Of a DNA stretch of 64,000 bases, positions 34,777 through 44,274 are shown piece by piece. Numbering within the stretch: position 1 is the first letter of the stretch; each line of letters begins with the position of its first letter. Below the pieces are notes generated by a model. It was not told where the DNA came from. It saw nothing but the letters and a program-made list of their open reading frames with translations, and made no database searches. The translations under genes and the position numbers were made by a program. Origin of the DNA: Rhizobium albus (GTDB taxonomy: Bacteria > Pseudomonadota > Alphaproteobacteria > Rhizobiales > Rhizobiaceae); NCBI GenBank assembly GCA_030160035.1, contig BSNO01000004.1, forward strand, positions 620,001-684,000, written 5' to 3'.

Positions 34777-35494
34777 CCAACTGGCGCTGAGCCGCCTTCA
34801 GGAAGGCGGCGAGGTCATCCGTCACATAATCGATGTGTTCGCCGTCATAGCCCTCGTGCTCCCAGACGTCACCGAGCGGGCCTTCCATGTTGTTCGGCAC
34901 GATCAGAACGGTCTTCATGCCGACGGCCTTGGGAACGGTGAGATTGCGCGGCAGGTCCTCGAACATGACCGCGCGGTCCGCCTCGATACGGTGCAGCCCC
35001 ATGAACTTGTCGTAGGTCACGGCGGCCGGCTTCGGCATCAGGTCTGCGGCGACGATGTCGAAGATGTCGTCGAAATGGTCGAGAATGCCGAGCGCCTGTG
35101 CGGTGCGCTGGGCGTGGCGCGTATCACCATTGGTGAAGATGAACTTGCGGCCGGGCAGCGACTTGATCGCCTCGCCCAGCGCCGGATCGGGCTTCACCCA
35201 CGAATAATCGATGTCGTGCACCCGCTCCAGAAAAGCGTTCGGGTCGATCTTGTGCTCGGTCATCAGGCCTTTCAGCGTGGTGCCGTGGTCGCGGTAATAC
35301 TGCTTTTGCAGCACGCGCGCTTCGTCCGAAGGCAGATGCAGCAGCTCCGCCACAAAATCGGTCATCCGCGCGTCGATCTGCGAGAACAGATCCGTGTGGC
35401 GCGGGTAGAGCGTGTTGTCGAGATCGAAGACCCAGTCGCGGATATGCGTGAAATCGTCGGGTTGTGGTGTGTGATTCTTCGGTGCCATCGCCAC
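34763..35494 (-). CDS. HAD-family pyrimidine 5'-nucleotidase (SDT1-like)
   Basis: 243-residue haloacid-dehalogenase-fold phosphatase. Motif I is WVFDLDNTLYP near residue 21 (nucleophile and acid aspartates), motif II is FIFTNGDTRHA near 118, and the C-terminal acidic motif is VMFEDLPRNL. These fit the group of HAD hydrolases annotated as pyrimidine 5'-nucleotidases. The stop codon lies in the loop of a terminator hairpin. Substrate is inferred from family. Confidence 0.88.
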   Translation of the reverse strand: MAMAPKNHTPQPDDFTHIRDWVFDLDNTLYPRHTDLFSQIDARMTDFVAELLHLPSDEARVLQKQYYRDHGTTLKGLMTEHKIDPNAFLERVHDIDYSWVKPDPALGEAIKSLPGRKFIFTNGDTRHAQRTAQALGILDHFDDIFDIVAADLMPKPAAVTYDKFMGLHRIEADRAVMFEDLPRNLTVPKAVGMKTVLIVPNNMEGPLGDVWEHEGYDGEHIDYVTDDLAAFLKAAQRQLEPGE

Positions 35495-35620
35495 TTTATG
35501 CCATACCGCTCGTAAAGAAACAGGAAGAACCCCGAATGTGGTGATTGGCAGGCATTAAAGCCATCATTCTCGGATCGGGGATGCTACCGAGCGCGATGGC
35601 TTCGTGCTAACGCGACCGAC

Positions 35621-36526
35621 ATGGAACTTTGGGTCGCAATCACTTTCGCCGCGGCATTCGTTCAGAATATCCGTTCGGCGCTTCAGAAATATCTCAAGGG
35701 CGCGATGGGCACGACAGGGGCAACCTTTGTGCGCTTCGGCTTCGGCGTGCCCTTTGCGCTTCTCTTCCTGGCCATTGCGGTCGCGGTGCTCGATCTGCCG
35801 ATCCCAGCGGTCCACACCACCTTCTTCCTCTGGGTCGTGCTTGCGTCCATCGCGCAGATCCTTGCGCAGGCGCTTCTCGTCCATCTCTTCTCGTTTCGAA
35901 ACTTCACGGTCGGCACTGCATATTCGCGGACCGAACCCGCGCAGGCAGCCCTGTTCGGGCTCCTGTTCCTCGGCGAAGTCGTCACGGTCGGAACGCTCGT
36001 CGCGATCGCGATCTCGGTCTTCGGCGTGATGCTGATTTCGGTGGCGCGCACGACGTTTTCCACAAAGGCGCTTTTGCTTTCGGTCACCAGCAGAACGGCG
36101 CTGATCGGCCTTGCTTCGGGAACGCTGTTCGGCGTCTCCGGCGTTTCCTATCGTGCGGCGTCCGTTTCGCTCGGCGGCCCCCATGCGGTGATCCAGGCAG
36201 GGACTACGCTCGTCGTTGCGGTCATCTTCCAGACCATCGTCATGTCGATCTGGATGGCGCTGCGGGAGCCGGAGGAATTTGCCCGCATCCGCAAGGCGTG
36301 GAAACTCGCGCTTCTGGTGGGTTTAGCGGGCGCCACAGCATCCTTTGGCTGGTTCACGGCGATGACGCTGCAGCAGGCGGCCTACGTGAAGGCGGTGGCG
36401 CAGGTGGAGATGCTGTTCACCTTCGCCGCATCGGTCTTCATCTTCAAGGAAACCATCACGCGCATGGAACTTGCAGGCTGCGCGCTGATCGTTTGCGGCG
36501 TGGCGGCGTTGGTGCTCGCCGTCTGA
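35621..36526 (+). CDS. EamA/DMT-family membrane transporter
   Basis: 301-residue protein with about ten membrane helices arranged as two EamA repeats (about 1-140 and 155-300), the drug/metabolite transporter fold. Segments YSRTEPAQAALFGLLFLGE and YVKAVAQVEMLFTFAASVF are the paired repeat ends. Substrate unknown; relatives export amino acids or other metabolites. It is followed by a convergent dut gene with a DnaA-box-like sequence between them. Confidence 0.88.
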   Translation: MELWVAITFAAAFVQNIRSALQKYLKGAMGTTGATFVRFGFGVPFALLFLAIAVAVLDLPIPAVHTTFFLWVVLASIAQILAQALLVHLFSFRNFTVGTAYSRTEPAQAALFGLLFLGEVVTVGTLVAIAISVFGVMLISVARTTFSTKALLLSVTSRTALIGLASGTLFGVSGVSYRAASVSLGGPHAVIQAGTTLVVAVIFQTIVMSIWMALREPEEFARIRKAWKLALLVGLAGATASFGWFTAMTLQQAAYVKAVAQVEMLFTFAASVFIFKETITRMELAGCALIVCGVAALVLAV

Positions 36527-36584
36527 ACATTAGCAGAACGTGACGAGCGCTCCGTCCACGATCGTCCCACAGCTTTTCCAGCGG

Positions 36585-36593
36585 TTATCCACA
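36585..36593 (+). other. Isolated perfect DnaA box
   Basis: TTATCCACA, the consensus high-affinity DnaA-binding 9-mer, lies between the convergent DMT-transporter and dut genes, 3 bp beyond the dut stop. It is the only exact copy I noticed in the non-coding parts of the window and is about 8 kb from dnaA. One copy is not evidence of an origin. Confidence 0.6.
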
Positions 36594-36595
36594 GG

Positions 36596-37072
36596 CTATC
36601 CAGTGCCGGTCGAACCGAACCCGCCCGTCCCGCGCGCGCTCTGGGAAGCCTCCGCGCGCTCCTCGACGGCAGCGCGTACGACCGGGGCGATCACCATCTG
36701 CGCGATGCGCAAACCGCGGGTGATGTCGAAGGGCGCATCGCCATGGTTGATCAAGAGCACCTGCACCTCGCCGCGATAATCCCAGTCGATCGTCCCTGGC
36801 GTATTGAGGCAGGTCACCCCATTTTTAAAAGCAAGCCCGGAACGGGGCCGAATCTGCGCCTCGTAGCCGACGGGAATCTCGAAAATGAAGCCGGTCGGCA
36901 CCAGCACCCGCGCGCCGGGGGCGAGCATCAGGGGCCTATCCGCCTCGACGGCAGCGCGCAGATCCATGCCGGCGGCACCGCCGGTCTGGTAGCCGGGCAG
37001 GGCAAGCCCTTCGCCATGCGGAAGGCGGATCAGGCCGAGAATGGGGGCGTCGCTGGTGGCAGGGCTGGTCAT
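36596..37072 (-). CDS. dut: dUTP diphosphatase (dUTPase)
   Basis: 158-residue subunit of the trimeric dUTPase that hydrolyses dUTP to dUMP, keeping uracil out of DNA and feeding thymidylate synthesis. Five motifs are visible: [59 protein letters not shown] and the glycine-rich C-terminal [11 protein letters not shown]. It converges on the DMT transporter and is divergent from prfC. Confidence 0.96.
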   Translation of the reverse strand: MTSPATSDAPILGLIRLPHGEGLALPGYQTGGAAGMDLRAAVEADRPLMLAPGARVLVPTGFIFEIPVGYEAQIRPRSGLAFKNGVTCLNTPGTIDWDYRGEVQVLLINHGDAPFDITRGLRIAQMVIAPVVRAAVEERAEASQSARGTGGFGSTGTG

Positions 37073-37162
37073 CGCCGCATTTGCCGCAAGCCAAGCGCTA
37101 CGGTCAATTGAAAGACGCGGGAGGACCGGCTAGAAACCCCGCAACAACAGGATATCCACACC

Positions 37163-38752
37163 ATGAGCGAACCACTGGCCGCCGAAGTGGCACGGCGCCG
37201 CACTTTCGCGATCATCTCGCACCCCGACGCCGGCAAGACGACGCTGACCGAAAAGCTGCTGCTGTTCGGGGGCGCGATCCAGCTTGCCGGCGAGGTCAAG
37301 GCCAAGAAGGACCGTATGAACACGCGTTCCGACTGGATGAAGATCGAACGTGAACGCGGCATTTCGGTCGTCACCTCGGTGATGACCTTCGAATATGGCG
37401 ATCATGTCTTCAACCTGCTCGACACGCCGGGCCACGAGGATTTCGCCGACGACACCTATCGCACGCTGACTGCCGTCGATGCTGCCATCATGGTCATCGA
37501 CGCGGCGAAGGGCATCGAGCCGCGCACGTTGAAGCTGTTCGAAGTCTGCCGCCTGCGCGACATTCCGATCGTGACCTTCATCAACAAGATGGACCGCGAA
37601 AGCCGCGACCCGTTCGAGATCCTCGACGAAGTCGAGCAAAAGCTCGCGCTCGACACGGCGCCCATGACCTGGCCGATCGGTCGCGGCAAAAGCTTTTCGG
37701 GCACGTACCACTTAAGCGACAACACCATCCGCCGCAGCGACGCCGAGGAGCAGACGACGTCCGTGAATGGGCCTGAGTCCGACGCGGTCGCAGGTCTTCT
37801 GCCCGAAAACGAGCGCGAAGCCTTCATCGAGGAGTGCGCGCTAGCCATGGAGGCATGCCGGCCGTTCGACAGCCAGGCTTTCCTCGAAGGTCATCTGACG
37901 CCGGTCTATTTCGGCTCGGCGCTTCGCAATTTCGGCGTTCGTGACCTGATCAATGCGCTCGGCCGCTACGCGCCGCCGCCGCGCGACCAGATTGCCGACA
38001 CGCGCAAGGTTGCGGCCACCGACGAAAAGATGTCGGCCTTCGTTTTCAAGATCCAGGCCAATATGGACCCGAACCACCGTGACCGCATCGCCTTCGTGCG
38101 TGTGTGCTCCGGTAAGCTGCAGCGCGGCATGAAGGCGCGGCTTGCGCGCACCGGGAAGCCGATGTCGCTATCGGCCCCGCAGTTCTTCTTCGCCCACCAG
38201 CGCCAGCTTGCCGACACGGCCTATGCCGGCGACGTGGTGGGCATCCCGAACCATGGCACGCTCAGGATCGGCGACACGCTGACCGATGGCGAACATCTGG
38301 TCTTCAAGGGCGTGCCGAACTTCGCGCCCGAGATCCTGCGCCGCGTCCGGCTCGAAGATGCGATGAAGGCGAAGAAGATGAAGGAGGCCTTGGCGCAGAT
38401 GGCGGAGGAGGGCGTCGTGCAGCTCTTCCAGCCGGAAGATGGGTCGCCACCGCTCGTCGGCGTCGTCGGTGCCCTGCAGCTCGACGTTCTGAAGGCGCGG
38501 TTGGAAGCCGAATACGGTCTGCCGGTATCGTTCGAGCTGGCGCGCTTCAATGTCTGCCGCTGGATCTCGTCGGCGGACAAGGCCGAACTGGAACGCTTCG
38601 TCACCGTCAAACGCGGCGATATTGCCCGCGATCTCGATGGCGATCCGGTATTCCTTGCGTCCGACGGGTTCTCCTTGAACTACGAGGCGGAGCGCTGGAA
38701 AGCGATCAAGTTTGATGCCATCAAGGAGTACCAAATCGGCATCGCGGCCTGA
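37163..38752 (+). CDS. prfC: Peptide chain release factor 3
   Basis: Translational GTPase that ejects RF1/RF2 from the ribosome after termination. 529 residues. G1 is SHPDAGKTTLTEKLL near residue 18, G3 DTPGHEDFADDTYR, G4 NKMDRE; domains II and III and the C-terminal FNVCRWISSADKAELERF segment are intact. The start at 37163 fits the family (MSEPLAAEVARRRTFAIISH). It runs divergently from dut and is followed by the BLUF gene after 113 bp. Confidence 0.97.
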   Translation: MSEPLAAEVARRRTFAIISHPDAGKTTLTEKLLLFGGAIQLAGEVKAKKDRMNTRSDWMKIERERGISVVTSVMTFEYGDHVFNLLDTPGHEDFADDTYRTLTAVDAAIMVIDAAKGIEPRTLKLFEVCRLRDIPIVTFINKMDRESRDPFEILDEVEQKLALDTAPMTWPIGRGKSFSGTYHLSDNTIRRSDAEEQTTSVNGPESDAVAGLLPENEREAFIEECALAMEACRPFDSQAFLEGHLTPVYFGSALRNFGVRDLINALGRYAPPPRDQIADTRKVAATDEKMSAFVFKIQANMDPNHRDRIAFVRVCSGKLQRGMKARLARTGKPMSLSAPQFFFAHQRQLADTAYAGDVVGIPNHGTLRIGDTLTDGEHLVFKGVPNFAPEILRRVRLEDAMKAKKMKEALAQMAEEGVVQLFQPEDGSPPLVGVVGALQLDVLKARLEAEYGLPVSFELARFNVCRWISSADKAELERFVTVKRGDIARDLDGDPVFLASDGFSLNYEAERWKAIKFDAIKEYQIGIAA

Positions 38753-38825
38753 GCGTATCTTCCGCATCCCTGATATAAGTACTTCTAATACAACGACTTA
38801 AGGGTCGAGTAACGCCTTTGTGATA

Positions 38826-38858
38826 CTCCGGGTGCTTCCTGCCAAAGAGCATCCGGAG
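38826..38858 (+). promoter_or_regulatory. Hairpin covering the ribosome binding site of the BLUF gene
   Basis: CTCCGGGTGCT (38826-38836) pairs with AGCATCCGGAG (38848-38858) to give an 11-bp stem with one G-U pair and an 11-nt loop. The right arm contains most of the GGAGG ribosome site (38855-38859), which lies 6 nt before the GTG start at 38866. Folding would hide the ribosome site, so translation may depend on opening by heat, a protein or a small RNA. Confidence 0.6.
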
Positions 38859-38865
38859 GCCCCGC

Positions 38866-39303
38866 GTGTCGATCTTCCAACTGCTGTACGTAAGCGGTGC
38901 CACCCGTCCGATCAGCCCAGCCGATCTCGACGACATCCTGTCGGCTTCGCGCCGCAACAACAAGGCGCGCGACGTCACCGGCGTGCTGCTCTATGCCGAC
39001 GACACCTTCATTCAGGTTCTCGAAGGAAACCGGGCAACGATCGGCGAAGTGGCCCGAGTGATTCGCAGGGACCCCCGCCACCGCAACTTCATGGTCCTCG
39101 TCGAGCGGAATGCCGAACAGCGTGCGTTCTCGCAGTGGCAGATGGGGTTCAAGCGCCTCGACCCCGTGAAGGAAGTGGACGGCTCGGTCTTCAAGATGTC
39201 GCGTCAGGCGCTGCAAAGCCGCATGAAAGGCGACGAGGATGAACTGATGCTCGACGCCATCATGGCATTCGCCAACACCGACTTCGTCGACAAAGCCGGC
39301 TAA
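38866..39303 (+). CDS. Short BLUF-domain blue-light sensor
   Basis: 145-residue FAD-binding photoreceptor. The key residues match cyanobacterial PixD numbering: Y8 in FQLLYVSGA, N32 in RRNNKARDVTG, Q50 in TFIQVLEG, and W91/M93 in FSQWQMGF, which make up the flavin hydrogen-bond switch. About 50 residues after the core form helices, and there is no EAL, GGDEF or cyclase output, so it should act through a partner protein. The start is a GTG at 38866. Its stop overlaps that of the convergent moeB gene. Confidence 0.93.
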   Translation: MSIFQLLYVSGATRPISPADLDDILSASRRNNKARDVTGVLLYADDTFIQVLEGNRATIGEVARVIRRDPRHRNFMVLVERNAEQRAFSQWQMGFKRLDPVKEVDGSVFKMSRQALQSRMKGDEDELMLDAIMAFANTDFVDKAG

Positions 39304-40073
39304 GCAGCTGGCGCTTTGCGATAGCGCATCACGTCGAAGCGCGCACCCAGCGCGTCGTAGAGCAAGAGCCGTCCAACCAGCGGCTCGCCGATCCCGGTGA
39401 TCAGCTTGATCGCTTCCATGGCTTGCAGCGTGCCGATCACACCGGTGAGCGCACCGACGACGCCCGCTTCGGCGCAAGACGGCACAAGGCCGGGCGGCGG
39501 TGGCTCGGGAAAGAGATCGCGGAAACTCGGGTGCGGCCGGCCATCTGCGTCGACACCATCGGGCAGGATGACGGTGAGCGACCCATCGAACCGCCCAACT
39601 GCGCCCGTGACCAGGGGGATCTTCACCCCAAGCGCCGTATCGGCAGTGAGATAGCGGGTGTCGAAATTGTCCGACCCATCGATGACGAGATCATAGCCGG
39701 CTAAGAGAGACTGCGCGTTCTCACTATCAAGCCGTGTCTGGTGCTGGGCGATCTCGACGTTGTCGTTGAGGGCCTGAACCGATTGCGCAGCACTTTCCGT
39801 CTTGGGAATGCCGATGGACGCGGTGCGGTGGATGACCTGGCGCTGGAGGTTCGACAGCGAAACGATGTCGTCGTCGACGATGCCGATCGTGCCGACGCCT
39901 GCCGCCGCCAGATAGGCAATCACGGGAGCGCCCAGGCCGCCGGCGCCGATTACGAGGACCCGCGCAGCCTTCAGCTTCTGCTGGCCGGGCCCGCCCACTT
40001 CGGGAAGCACGATGTGGCGCGCATAGCGCTGGATCTCATCCGGCGAAAGGGAAGGCGGCGCGGGTTCAGCCAT
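39300..40073 (-). CDS. moeB: MoeB/ThiF/HesA family adenylyltransferase
   Basis: 257-residue E1-like enzyme that adenylates the C-terminal glycine of a ubiquitin-like sulfur carrier (MoaD or ThiS). The nucleotide loop is GAGGLGAPVIAYLAAAGVGT near residue 43, with IVDDDIVSLSNLQRQVIH and the catalytic-aspartate region GSDNFDTRYL. The MoeB-type zinc CXXC pairs are not seen. The recF-moeB order is shared with Brucella and relatives. It overlaps the end of recF by 8 bp. Confidence 0.9.
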   Translation of the reverse strand: MAEPAPPSLSPDEIQRYARHIVLPEVGGPGQQKLKAARVLVIGAGGLGAPVIAYLAAAGVGTIGIVDDDIVSLSNLQRQVIHRTASIGIPKTESAAQSVQALNDNVEIAQHQTRLDSENAQSLLAGYDLVIDGSDNFDTRYLTADTALGVKIPLVTGAVGRFDGSLTVILPDGVDADGRPHPSFRDLFPEPPPPGLVPSCAEAGVVGALTGVIGTLQAMEAIKLITGIGEPLVGRLLLYDALGARFDVMRYRKAPAA

Positions 40074-41211
40074 CGAAAACGGTCTCCGTCACTGTGCCGG
40101 CATTCACGCTAAGGAATTGCGCGCGCCCTTCCAAGGCGGAAAACAGCGCAGCATCCGTGCCTGTCATGAAGGCCTGGCCGCCGAGATCGTCGATGATGCT
40201 GAAGAGTGTGGCACGGCGCGATGGATCGAGATGCGCGGCGATCTCGTCGAGCAGCAGGATCGGTGCCGCTCCCGTCAGGTCGCCGACCAGCCGCGCGTGG
40301 GCCAGAACGAGGCCCACAAGGAGCGCCTTCTGCTCCCCGGTCGACGATTGTGCGGCGGGCATGGACTTTTCCGCATGCACCACTTCGAGATCCTGCCGGT
40401 GCGGACCTTCCAGCATCCGCCCGGCCGCTTCGTCGCGCCAGCGGGATTCTGCGAGCGACGCGGCGAAGCGTGTCTCCATGTCGCTCGCCGCAAGGGCTTG
40501 CTGATCATCCATGAAGCCCGTGAGCTTGATCGCGGCTTTCGGAAAGCGGCTCGCGGCTTCACCCGGCGCCCGTTCCAGGAGAATCGTGAGCAGCCGCACG
40601 AAATCCTGCCGGGCAACGGCGATCGCGACGGCAAGCTCGGCCAGCTGTGCCTCGATACCTTCAAGCCAGGCGCGATCGAACCGGCCCTCCGAAAGCAGCC
40701 TGTTGCGTCCGCGCATGGCTTTTTCATAATCCGCCACGCGGCGGCCGTGACCGGGGTCGACCGCAAGCACCATGCGGTCGAGAAACCGCCTGCGGTCGCC
40801 AGCAGGTCCGGTAAAAAGCCCGTCCATCGCCGGCGTCAGCCACGTGATCCGAACATGGTCGAGAAGCGCCTCGTTGGTGCGCGCGGCTGCACCATTGATG
40901 CGCACGCGGCGCTGGCCGCCTTCCGCCTCATCACCAGCGGTCGTACCGATTGTGGCGGGACCCGCCATGCCCTCGACTTCCGCAAACAGCGTGAAACCGC
41001 CGGTCGACCCTTCGCGCGCGGCTTCCGAATAGGTAATTCGCCGCATGCCGCGGCCAGGCGAAAGCAGAGAGATCGCTTCGAGCAGGTTCGTCTTGCCGGC
41101 ACCATTATTGCCGGTGAAGACGACATGTTTTCCCGCAAAGCGCAGCGTCAGCTCGCTATAATTGCGGAAATCGGTGAGGCTGAGACGCCCGATGGCCACT
41201 TTATCCGGCAT
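40066..41211 (-). CDS. recF: DNA replication and repair protein RecF
   Basis: SMC-like ATPase that loads RecA at gaps with RecO and RecR. 381 residues. Walker A is GNNGAGKTNLLEA (34-46), the RecF signature is STGEQKALLVGLVLAHA, and Walker B is ILLLDEIAAHLD. The start gives MPDKVAIGRLSLTDFRNYSEL, the normal N-terminus. It lies 34 bp downstream of dnaN. Confidence 0.96.
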   Translation of the reverse strand: MPDKVAIGRLSLTDFRNYSELTLRFAGKHVVFTGNNGAGKTNLLEAISLLSPGRGMRRITYSEAAREGSTGGFTLFAEVEGMAGPATIGTTAGDEAEGGQRRVRINGAAARTNEALLDHVRITWLTPAMDGLFTGPAGDRRRFLDRMVLAVDPGHGRRVADYEKAMRGRNRLLSEGRFDRAWLEGIEAQLAELAVAIAVARQDFVRLLTILLERAPGEAASRFPKAAIKLTGFMDDQQALAASDMETRFAASLAESRWRDEAAGRMLEGPHRQDLEVVHAEKSMPAAQSSTGEQKALLVGLVLAHARLVGDLTGAAPILLLDEIAAHLDPSRRATLFSIIDDLGGQAFMTGTDAALFSALEGRAQFLSVNAGTVTETVFDG

Positions 41212-41245
41212 CAGCCTTGCCGCCTCGAGGCGTTAGAAGCCGGGG

Positions 41246-42364
41246 TCAAACCCGCATCGGCATCAAAACGTAAAGCGCGTCGTCGTCGCTGGTTTCGCGC
41301 ACAAGCGTCGGCGAGCCCGGATCTGCCAGCATGAACACGGCTTCGGTCCCGGTGAGCTGGCCCGTGATGTCGAGCAGATACTTCGCGTTGAAGCCGATCT
41401 CGATCGGCTCGTTGTCGTAGCCGACGGCAAGCTCTTCCGTCGCGCTGCCGGAATCCGGGTTGTTCACCGTCAGCACCAGCTGACCGTCGCGGATGGCGAG
41501 CTTGACGGCGCGCCCGCGCTCCGACGAAATCGTCGATACGCGGTCGACGGCCTGGGCGAAGGACTGGCAGTCGATCGTCAGTTCCTTGTCGTTCCCGGTC
41601 GGGATAACGCGCTGATAGTCGGGGAAGGTGCCATCGATCAGCTTAGAGGTTAAAACGATCGAGCCGATCGTGAAGCGAATCTTCGCGTCCGACAGTTCCA
41701 CCGTCACGACGACTTCAGGATCGTCGACCAGCTTCTGCAACTCGCCGACAGTCTTGCGCGGGATGATGATGCCCGGCATGCCCTCGGCGCCCGACGGCGC
41801 GATGATGTCGGCACGCGCCAGGCGGTGTCCGTCGGTCGCAACGGCGCGCAGCTTCAGCTTGTCGCCATCCTCGACCGTGTGCATGTAGATGCCGTTGAGA
41901 TAGTAGCGGGTCTCTTCCGTCGAGATCGCGAACTGGGTGCGCGCAATCAGCATGCGCAGCGTCTCGGCGGGCAGACGGAAGGTGTGGCTGAAGGCGCCGG
42001 CCGTCAGATCCGGAAAATCCGTCTCGGGCAGGCACTGCAGCGTGAAGCGCGAGCGGCTCGAGGAAACGCTCATCTGTCCCTTCTCGCCCGTCATCGACAG
42101 CGATACCTCGGCGCCGTCCGGCAGCTTGCGGACGATGTCGTAGAGAAGATGGGCGGGAACGGTCGTCGATCCGGCCTGCTCGACCATGGCGGGAGCGGCT
42201 TCGGTGATTTCGAGATCCAGATCCGTGGCGCGCATGGAGAGGCTCGCGCCCTCGGCGCGCAGGAGCACGTTCGACAGGATCGGGATCGTGTTGCGCCGCT
42301 CCACCACGCGGTGAACGTGGTTCAGCGACTTCAAGAGGTTCGACCGTTCGAGCGTGACACGCAT
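41246..42364 (-). CDS. dnaN: DNA polymerase III sliding clamp (beta subunit)
   Basis: 372-residue ring-forming processivity clamp with three repeated domains. N-terminal MRVTLERSNLLKSLNHVHRV and C-terminal ALYVLMPMRV are diagnostic. It lies between dnaA and recF, the ancestral order. The upstream gap to dnaA is 353 bp, long enough for its own promoter. Confidence 0.97.
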   Translation of the reverse strand: MRVTLERSNLLKSLNHVHRVVERRNTIPILSNVLLRAEGASLSMRATDLDLEITEAAPAMVEQAGSTTVPAHLLYDIVRKLPDGAEVSLSMTGEKGQMSVSSSRSRFTLQCLPETDFPDLTAGAFSHTFRLPAETLRMLIARTQFAISTEETRYYLNGIYMHTVEDGDKLKLRAVATDGHRLARADIIAPSGAEGMPGIIIPRKTVGELQKLVDDPEVVVTVELSDAKIRFTIGSIVLTSKLIDGTFPDYQRVIPTGNDKELTIDCQSFAQAVDRVSTISSERGRAVKLAIRDGQLVLTVNNPDSGSATEELAVGYDNEPIEIGFNAKYLLDITGQLTGTEAVFMLADPGSPTLVRETSDDDALYVLMPMRV

Positions 42365-42717
42365 GGGACCGTTTCTCGTCTTCTCAAGCCTTCTTGGGGC
42401 GTTCTGGCGGGCCAGCCTCTCCGACGGCGACTGGCCGGACCTACTGCGATCGCTTGTTCGGAGGCTCGCTTAAATGTGGACCGGCAATTTGGCAATTTGG
42501 CCGGCTGAGCGCAAGACCAAAGGGGCTCAAGCATGCCTCTGGACGGCGTGGATCATGGGGAAAAGACAGGTAAAAACCAGGCGACCGGCAGCGGCACCGG
42601 TCTTCAAGGAAAACCGAAATGCCGCTGTCGGCCGTCCGCCGCCCTCTCCGGGCTCCGGTCACGCTGCCGCGGATCCGCGCACCCCATGGACGGGGGGAGG
42701 AGGCGGCAGCGCGATGG
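42365..42717. other. dnaA-dnaN intergenic region (353 bp)
   Basis: No open reading frame here looks real. The region holds a probable dnaA terminator hairpin (42572-42602), a short tandem repeat of GGCAATTT (about 42484-42499) flanked by CCGG, and the palindrome CCGCGGATCCGCG near 42669. No exact DnaA box is present. A dnaN promoter should lie here but I could not fix one. Confidence 0.5.
42572..42602 (-). terminator. Probable terminator downstream of dnaA
   Basis: On the minus strand GACCGG (42597-42602), an 8-nt loop and CCGGTC (42583-42588) are followed six bases later by TTTTT (42572-42576). The stem is short and the T-run is offset, so termination may be partial, with read-through into dnaN. 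Confidence 0.4.
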
Positions 42718-44274
42718 CTATTCGTTGATCAGACGCTTCAGCAGTTCGACCTCGTGGGAAAGCTTGGTGTCTTTCCCGATCAGGTCTTCGATCTTGCGCA
42801 CGGCATGCAGAACGGTCGTGTGGTCGCGTCCGCCAAAGCGGCGGCCGATCTCCGGGAAGGAGCGCGGCGTCAGCGTCTTGGCGAGATACATCGCGATCTG
42901 ACGTGGTTTGACGATCACGCGCGTCCGGCGATTGGAAACCAGTTCCTGTCGCGAGACATTGTAGTGGCGCGCCACGACACGCTGAATATCTTCGATGCGG
43001 ACGCGCTTCGGCTCGCCGGCATTGACGAGATGGCCGAGAAACTCGTCCACCCGCTCGATCGTGAGATTGGGCTCGAAGGAGCGACGGAAGAGAAGCTGGT
43101 TGAAGGCACCTTCCAGTTCACGGCCGCTCGCGGTGATGTGGCGCGCCACATGATCGAGGATTGGCAGCGGGATATCGACGGATGGGTCTTCTGCCTGCGC
43201 GGCGGCAAGCCGCTGCTGCAGGATTTCCAGGCGCATCTCGTAATCTGGTCCTTCCATCTCGATCGCAACACCGCCCTGGAGACGCGAGCGCACGCGGGCG
43301 TCGAGCGATTCCAGCTCCCACGGTGCCCGATCGGCGGCAACGACCACCTGCTTGGCGCTGTCGAGCAGCATGTTCAGGAGATGGCAGAACTCGTTCTGGA
43401 TCGACTTGCCCTGCAGGAATTGCATGTCGTCGATGATCAGGAGGTCGATGTTGCGCAGCGCATCCTTAAAAGACAGCGCATCATTGTCGCGAATGGCGCT
43501 GGCGAACCGCCACATGAAATACTCCGCCGTCAGATAGACGACGCGCGGGTTGCGCGGGCTGGCGAGCGCTGCCGAGGCGATCGCCTGCAGGAGATGGGTC
43601 TTCCCGAGCCCGACACTGGAGTGAACGAAGAGAGGGTTGAAGCGCACCGCGCCCGCACCGGCCTCGGCAATGGTCTTCGCGGCGGCAAGCGCCACGCGGT
43701 TCGACGATCCCTCGATGAAGGACTCGAACGTATAGCGGGCGTCAAGCGGCGAGCCGACGACAGGATTGGAGCCCGGGGCAGGGCGGCGGGCCGAAGCGGG
43801 TGCTGGGCCAGCAGACGGAATGCGGATGTGGACGGGATTGATCGCGTTGCCGATCTGCGCCGCGCCTGCGGCCTCACCGGTGTTCTGTCCGATCATCGGA
43901 CGTGAAGACCGGGTGGCGGAACGAACGACGATCTCGACGCGGAGGATCTCGGCGTTCTCTTCCTGATACAGCTTGCAGATCAGGTCGAGATAGCGGTTCT
44001 GAATCCACGACTTGAGAAAGGTTGTCGGAACGGAAAGCCGCACGACGCTCTTCGATGTGGAGTCGACCTTCAGGCGGCCAAACCAGCTCGTGAAGATTTC
44101 CTGGCCGAGCTGCGCCTTGAGGCGAGCGCGAACCCGTTCGAACTGCGCATCATGGACCATCTCATCGCCTCCATTCCGCTGGTGCGGGTTGAGGTCGGAC
44201 GAACTGGTGTCCTCCACATCCTTACGCGCATTCCAATCGCCGCCTTGTGCGACGGACGCTGGTGTCGATTGCAT
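42718..44274 (-). CDS. dnaA: Chromosomal replication initiator DnaA
   Basis: AAA+ initiator protein, 518 residues from the chosen start. Domain I is the [19 protein letters not shown] region, domain II a variable proline/alanine-rich linker, and domain III carries Walker [12 protein letters not shown] near residue 223 and Walker [14 protein letters not shown]. Domain IV has the DNA-binding signature [14 protein letters not shown]. ATGs at 44334, 44274 and about 44160 are all in frame; 44274 follows an AAAGG ribosome site and is preferred. rpsT lies upstream, dnaN downstream. Confidence 0.96.
   Translation of the reverse strand: MQSTPASVAQGGDWNARKDVEDTSSSDLNPHQRNGGDEMVHDAQFERVRARLKAQLGQEIFTSWFGRLKVDSTSKSVVRLSVPTTFLKSWIQNRYLDLICKLYQEENAEILRVEIVVRSATRSSRPMIGQNTGEAAGAAQIGNAINPVHIRIPSAGPAPASARRPAPGSNPVVGSPLDARYTFESFIEGSSNRVALAAAKTIAEAGAGAVRFNPLFVHSSVGLGKTHLLQAIASAALASPRNPRVVYLTAEYFMWRFASAIRDNDALSFKDALRNIDLLIIDDMQFLQGKSIQNEFCHLLNMLLDSAKQVVVAADRAPWELESLDARVRSRLQGGVAIEMEGPDYEMRLEILQQRLAAAQAEDPSVDIPLPILDHVARHITASGRELEGAFNQLLFRRSFEPNLTIERVDEFLGHLVNAGEPKRVRIEDIQRVVARHYNVSRQELVSNRRTRVIVKPRQIAMYLAKTLTPRSFPEIGRRFGGRDHTTVLHAVRKIEDLIGKDTKLSHEVELLKRLINE

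Noticed and set aside
42484-42499. Tandem GGCAATTT repeat between dnaN and dnaA
   Set aside because: Only two units are present; too short to call a functional repeat or DnaA/SeqA-type array.
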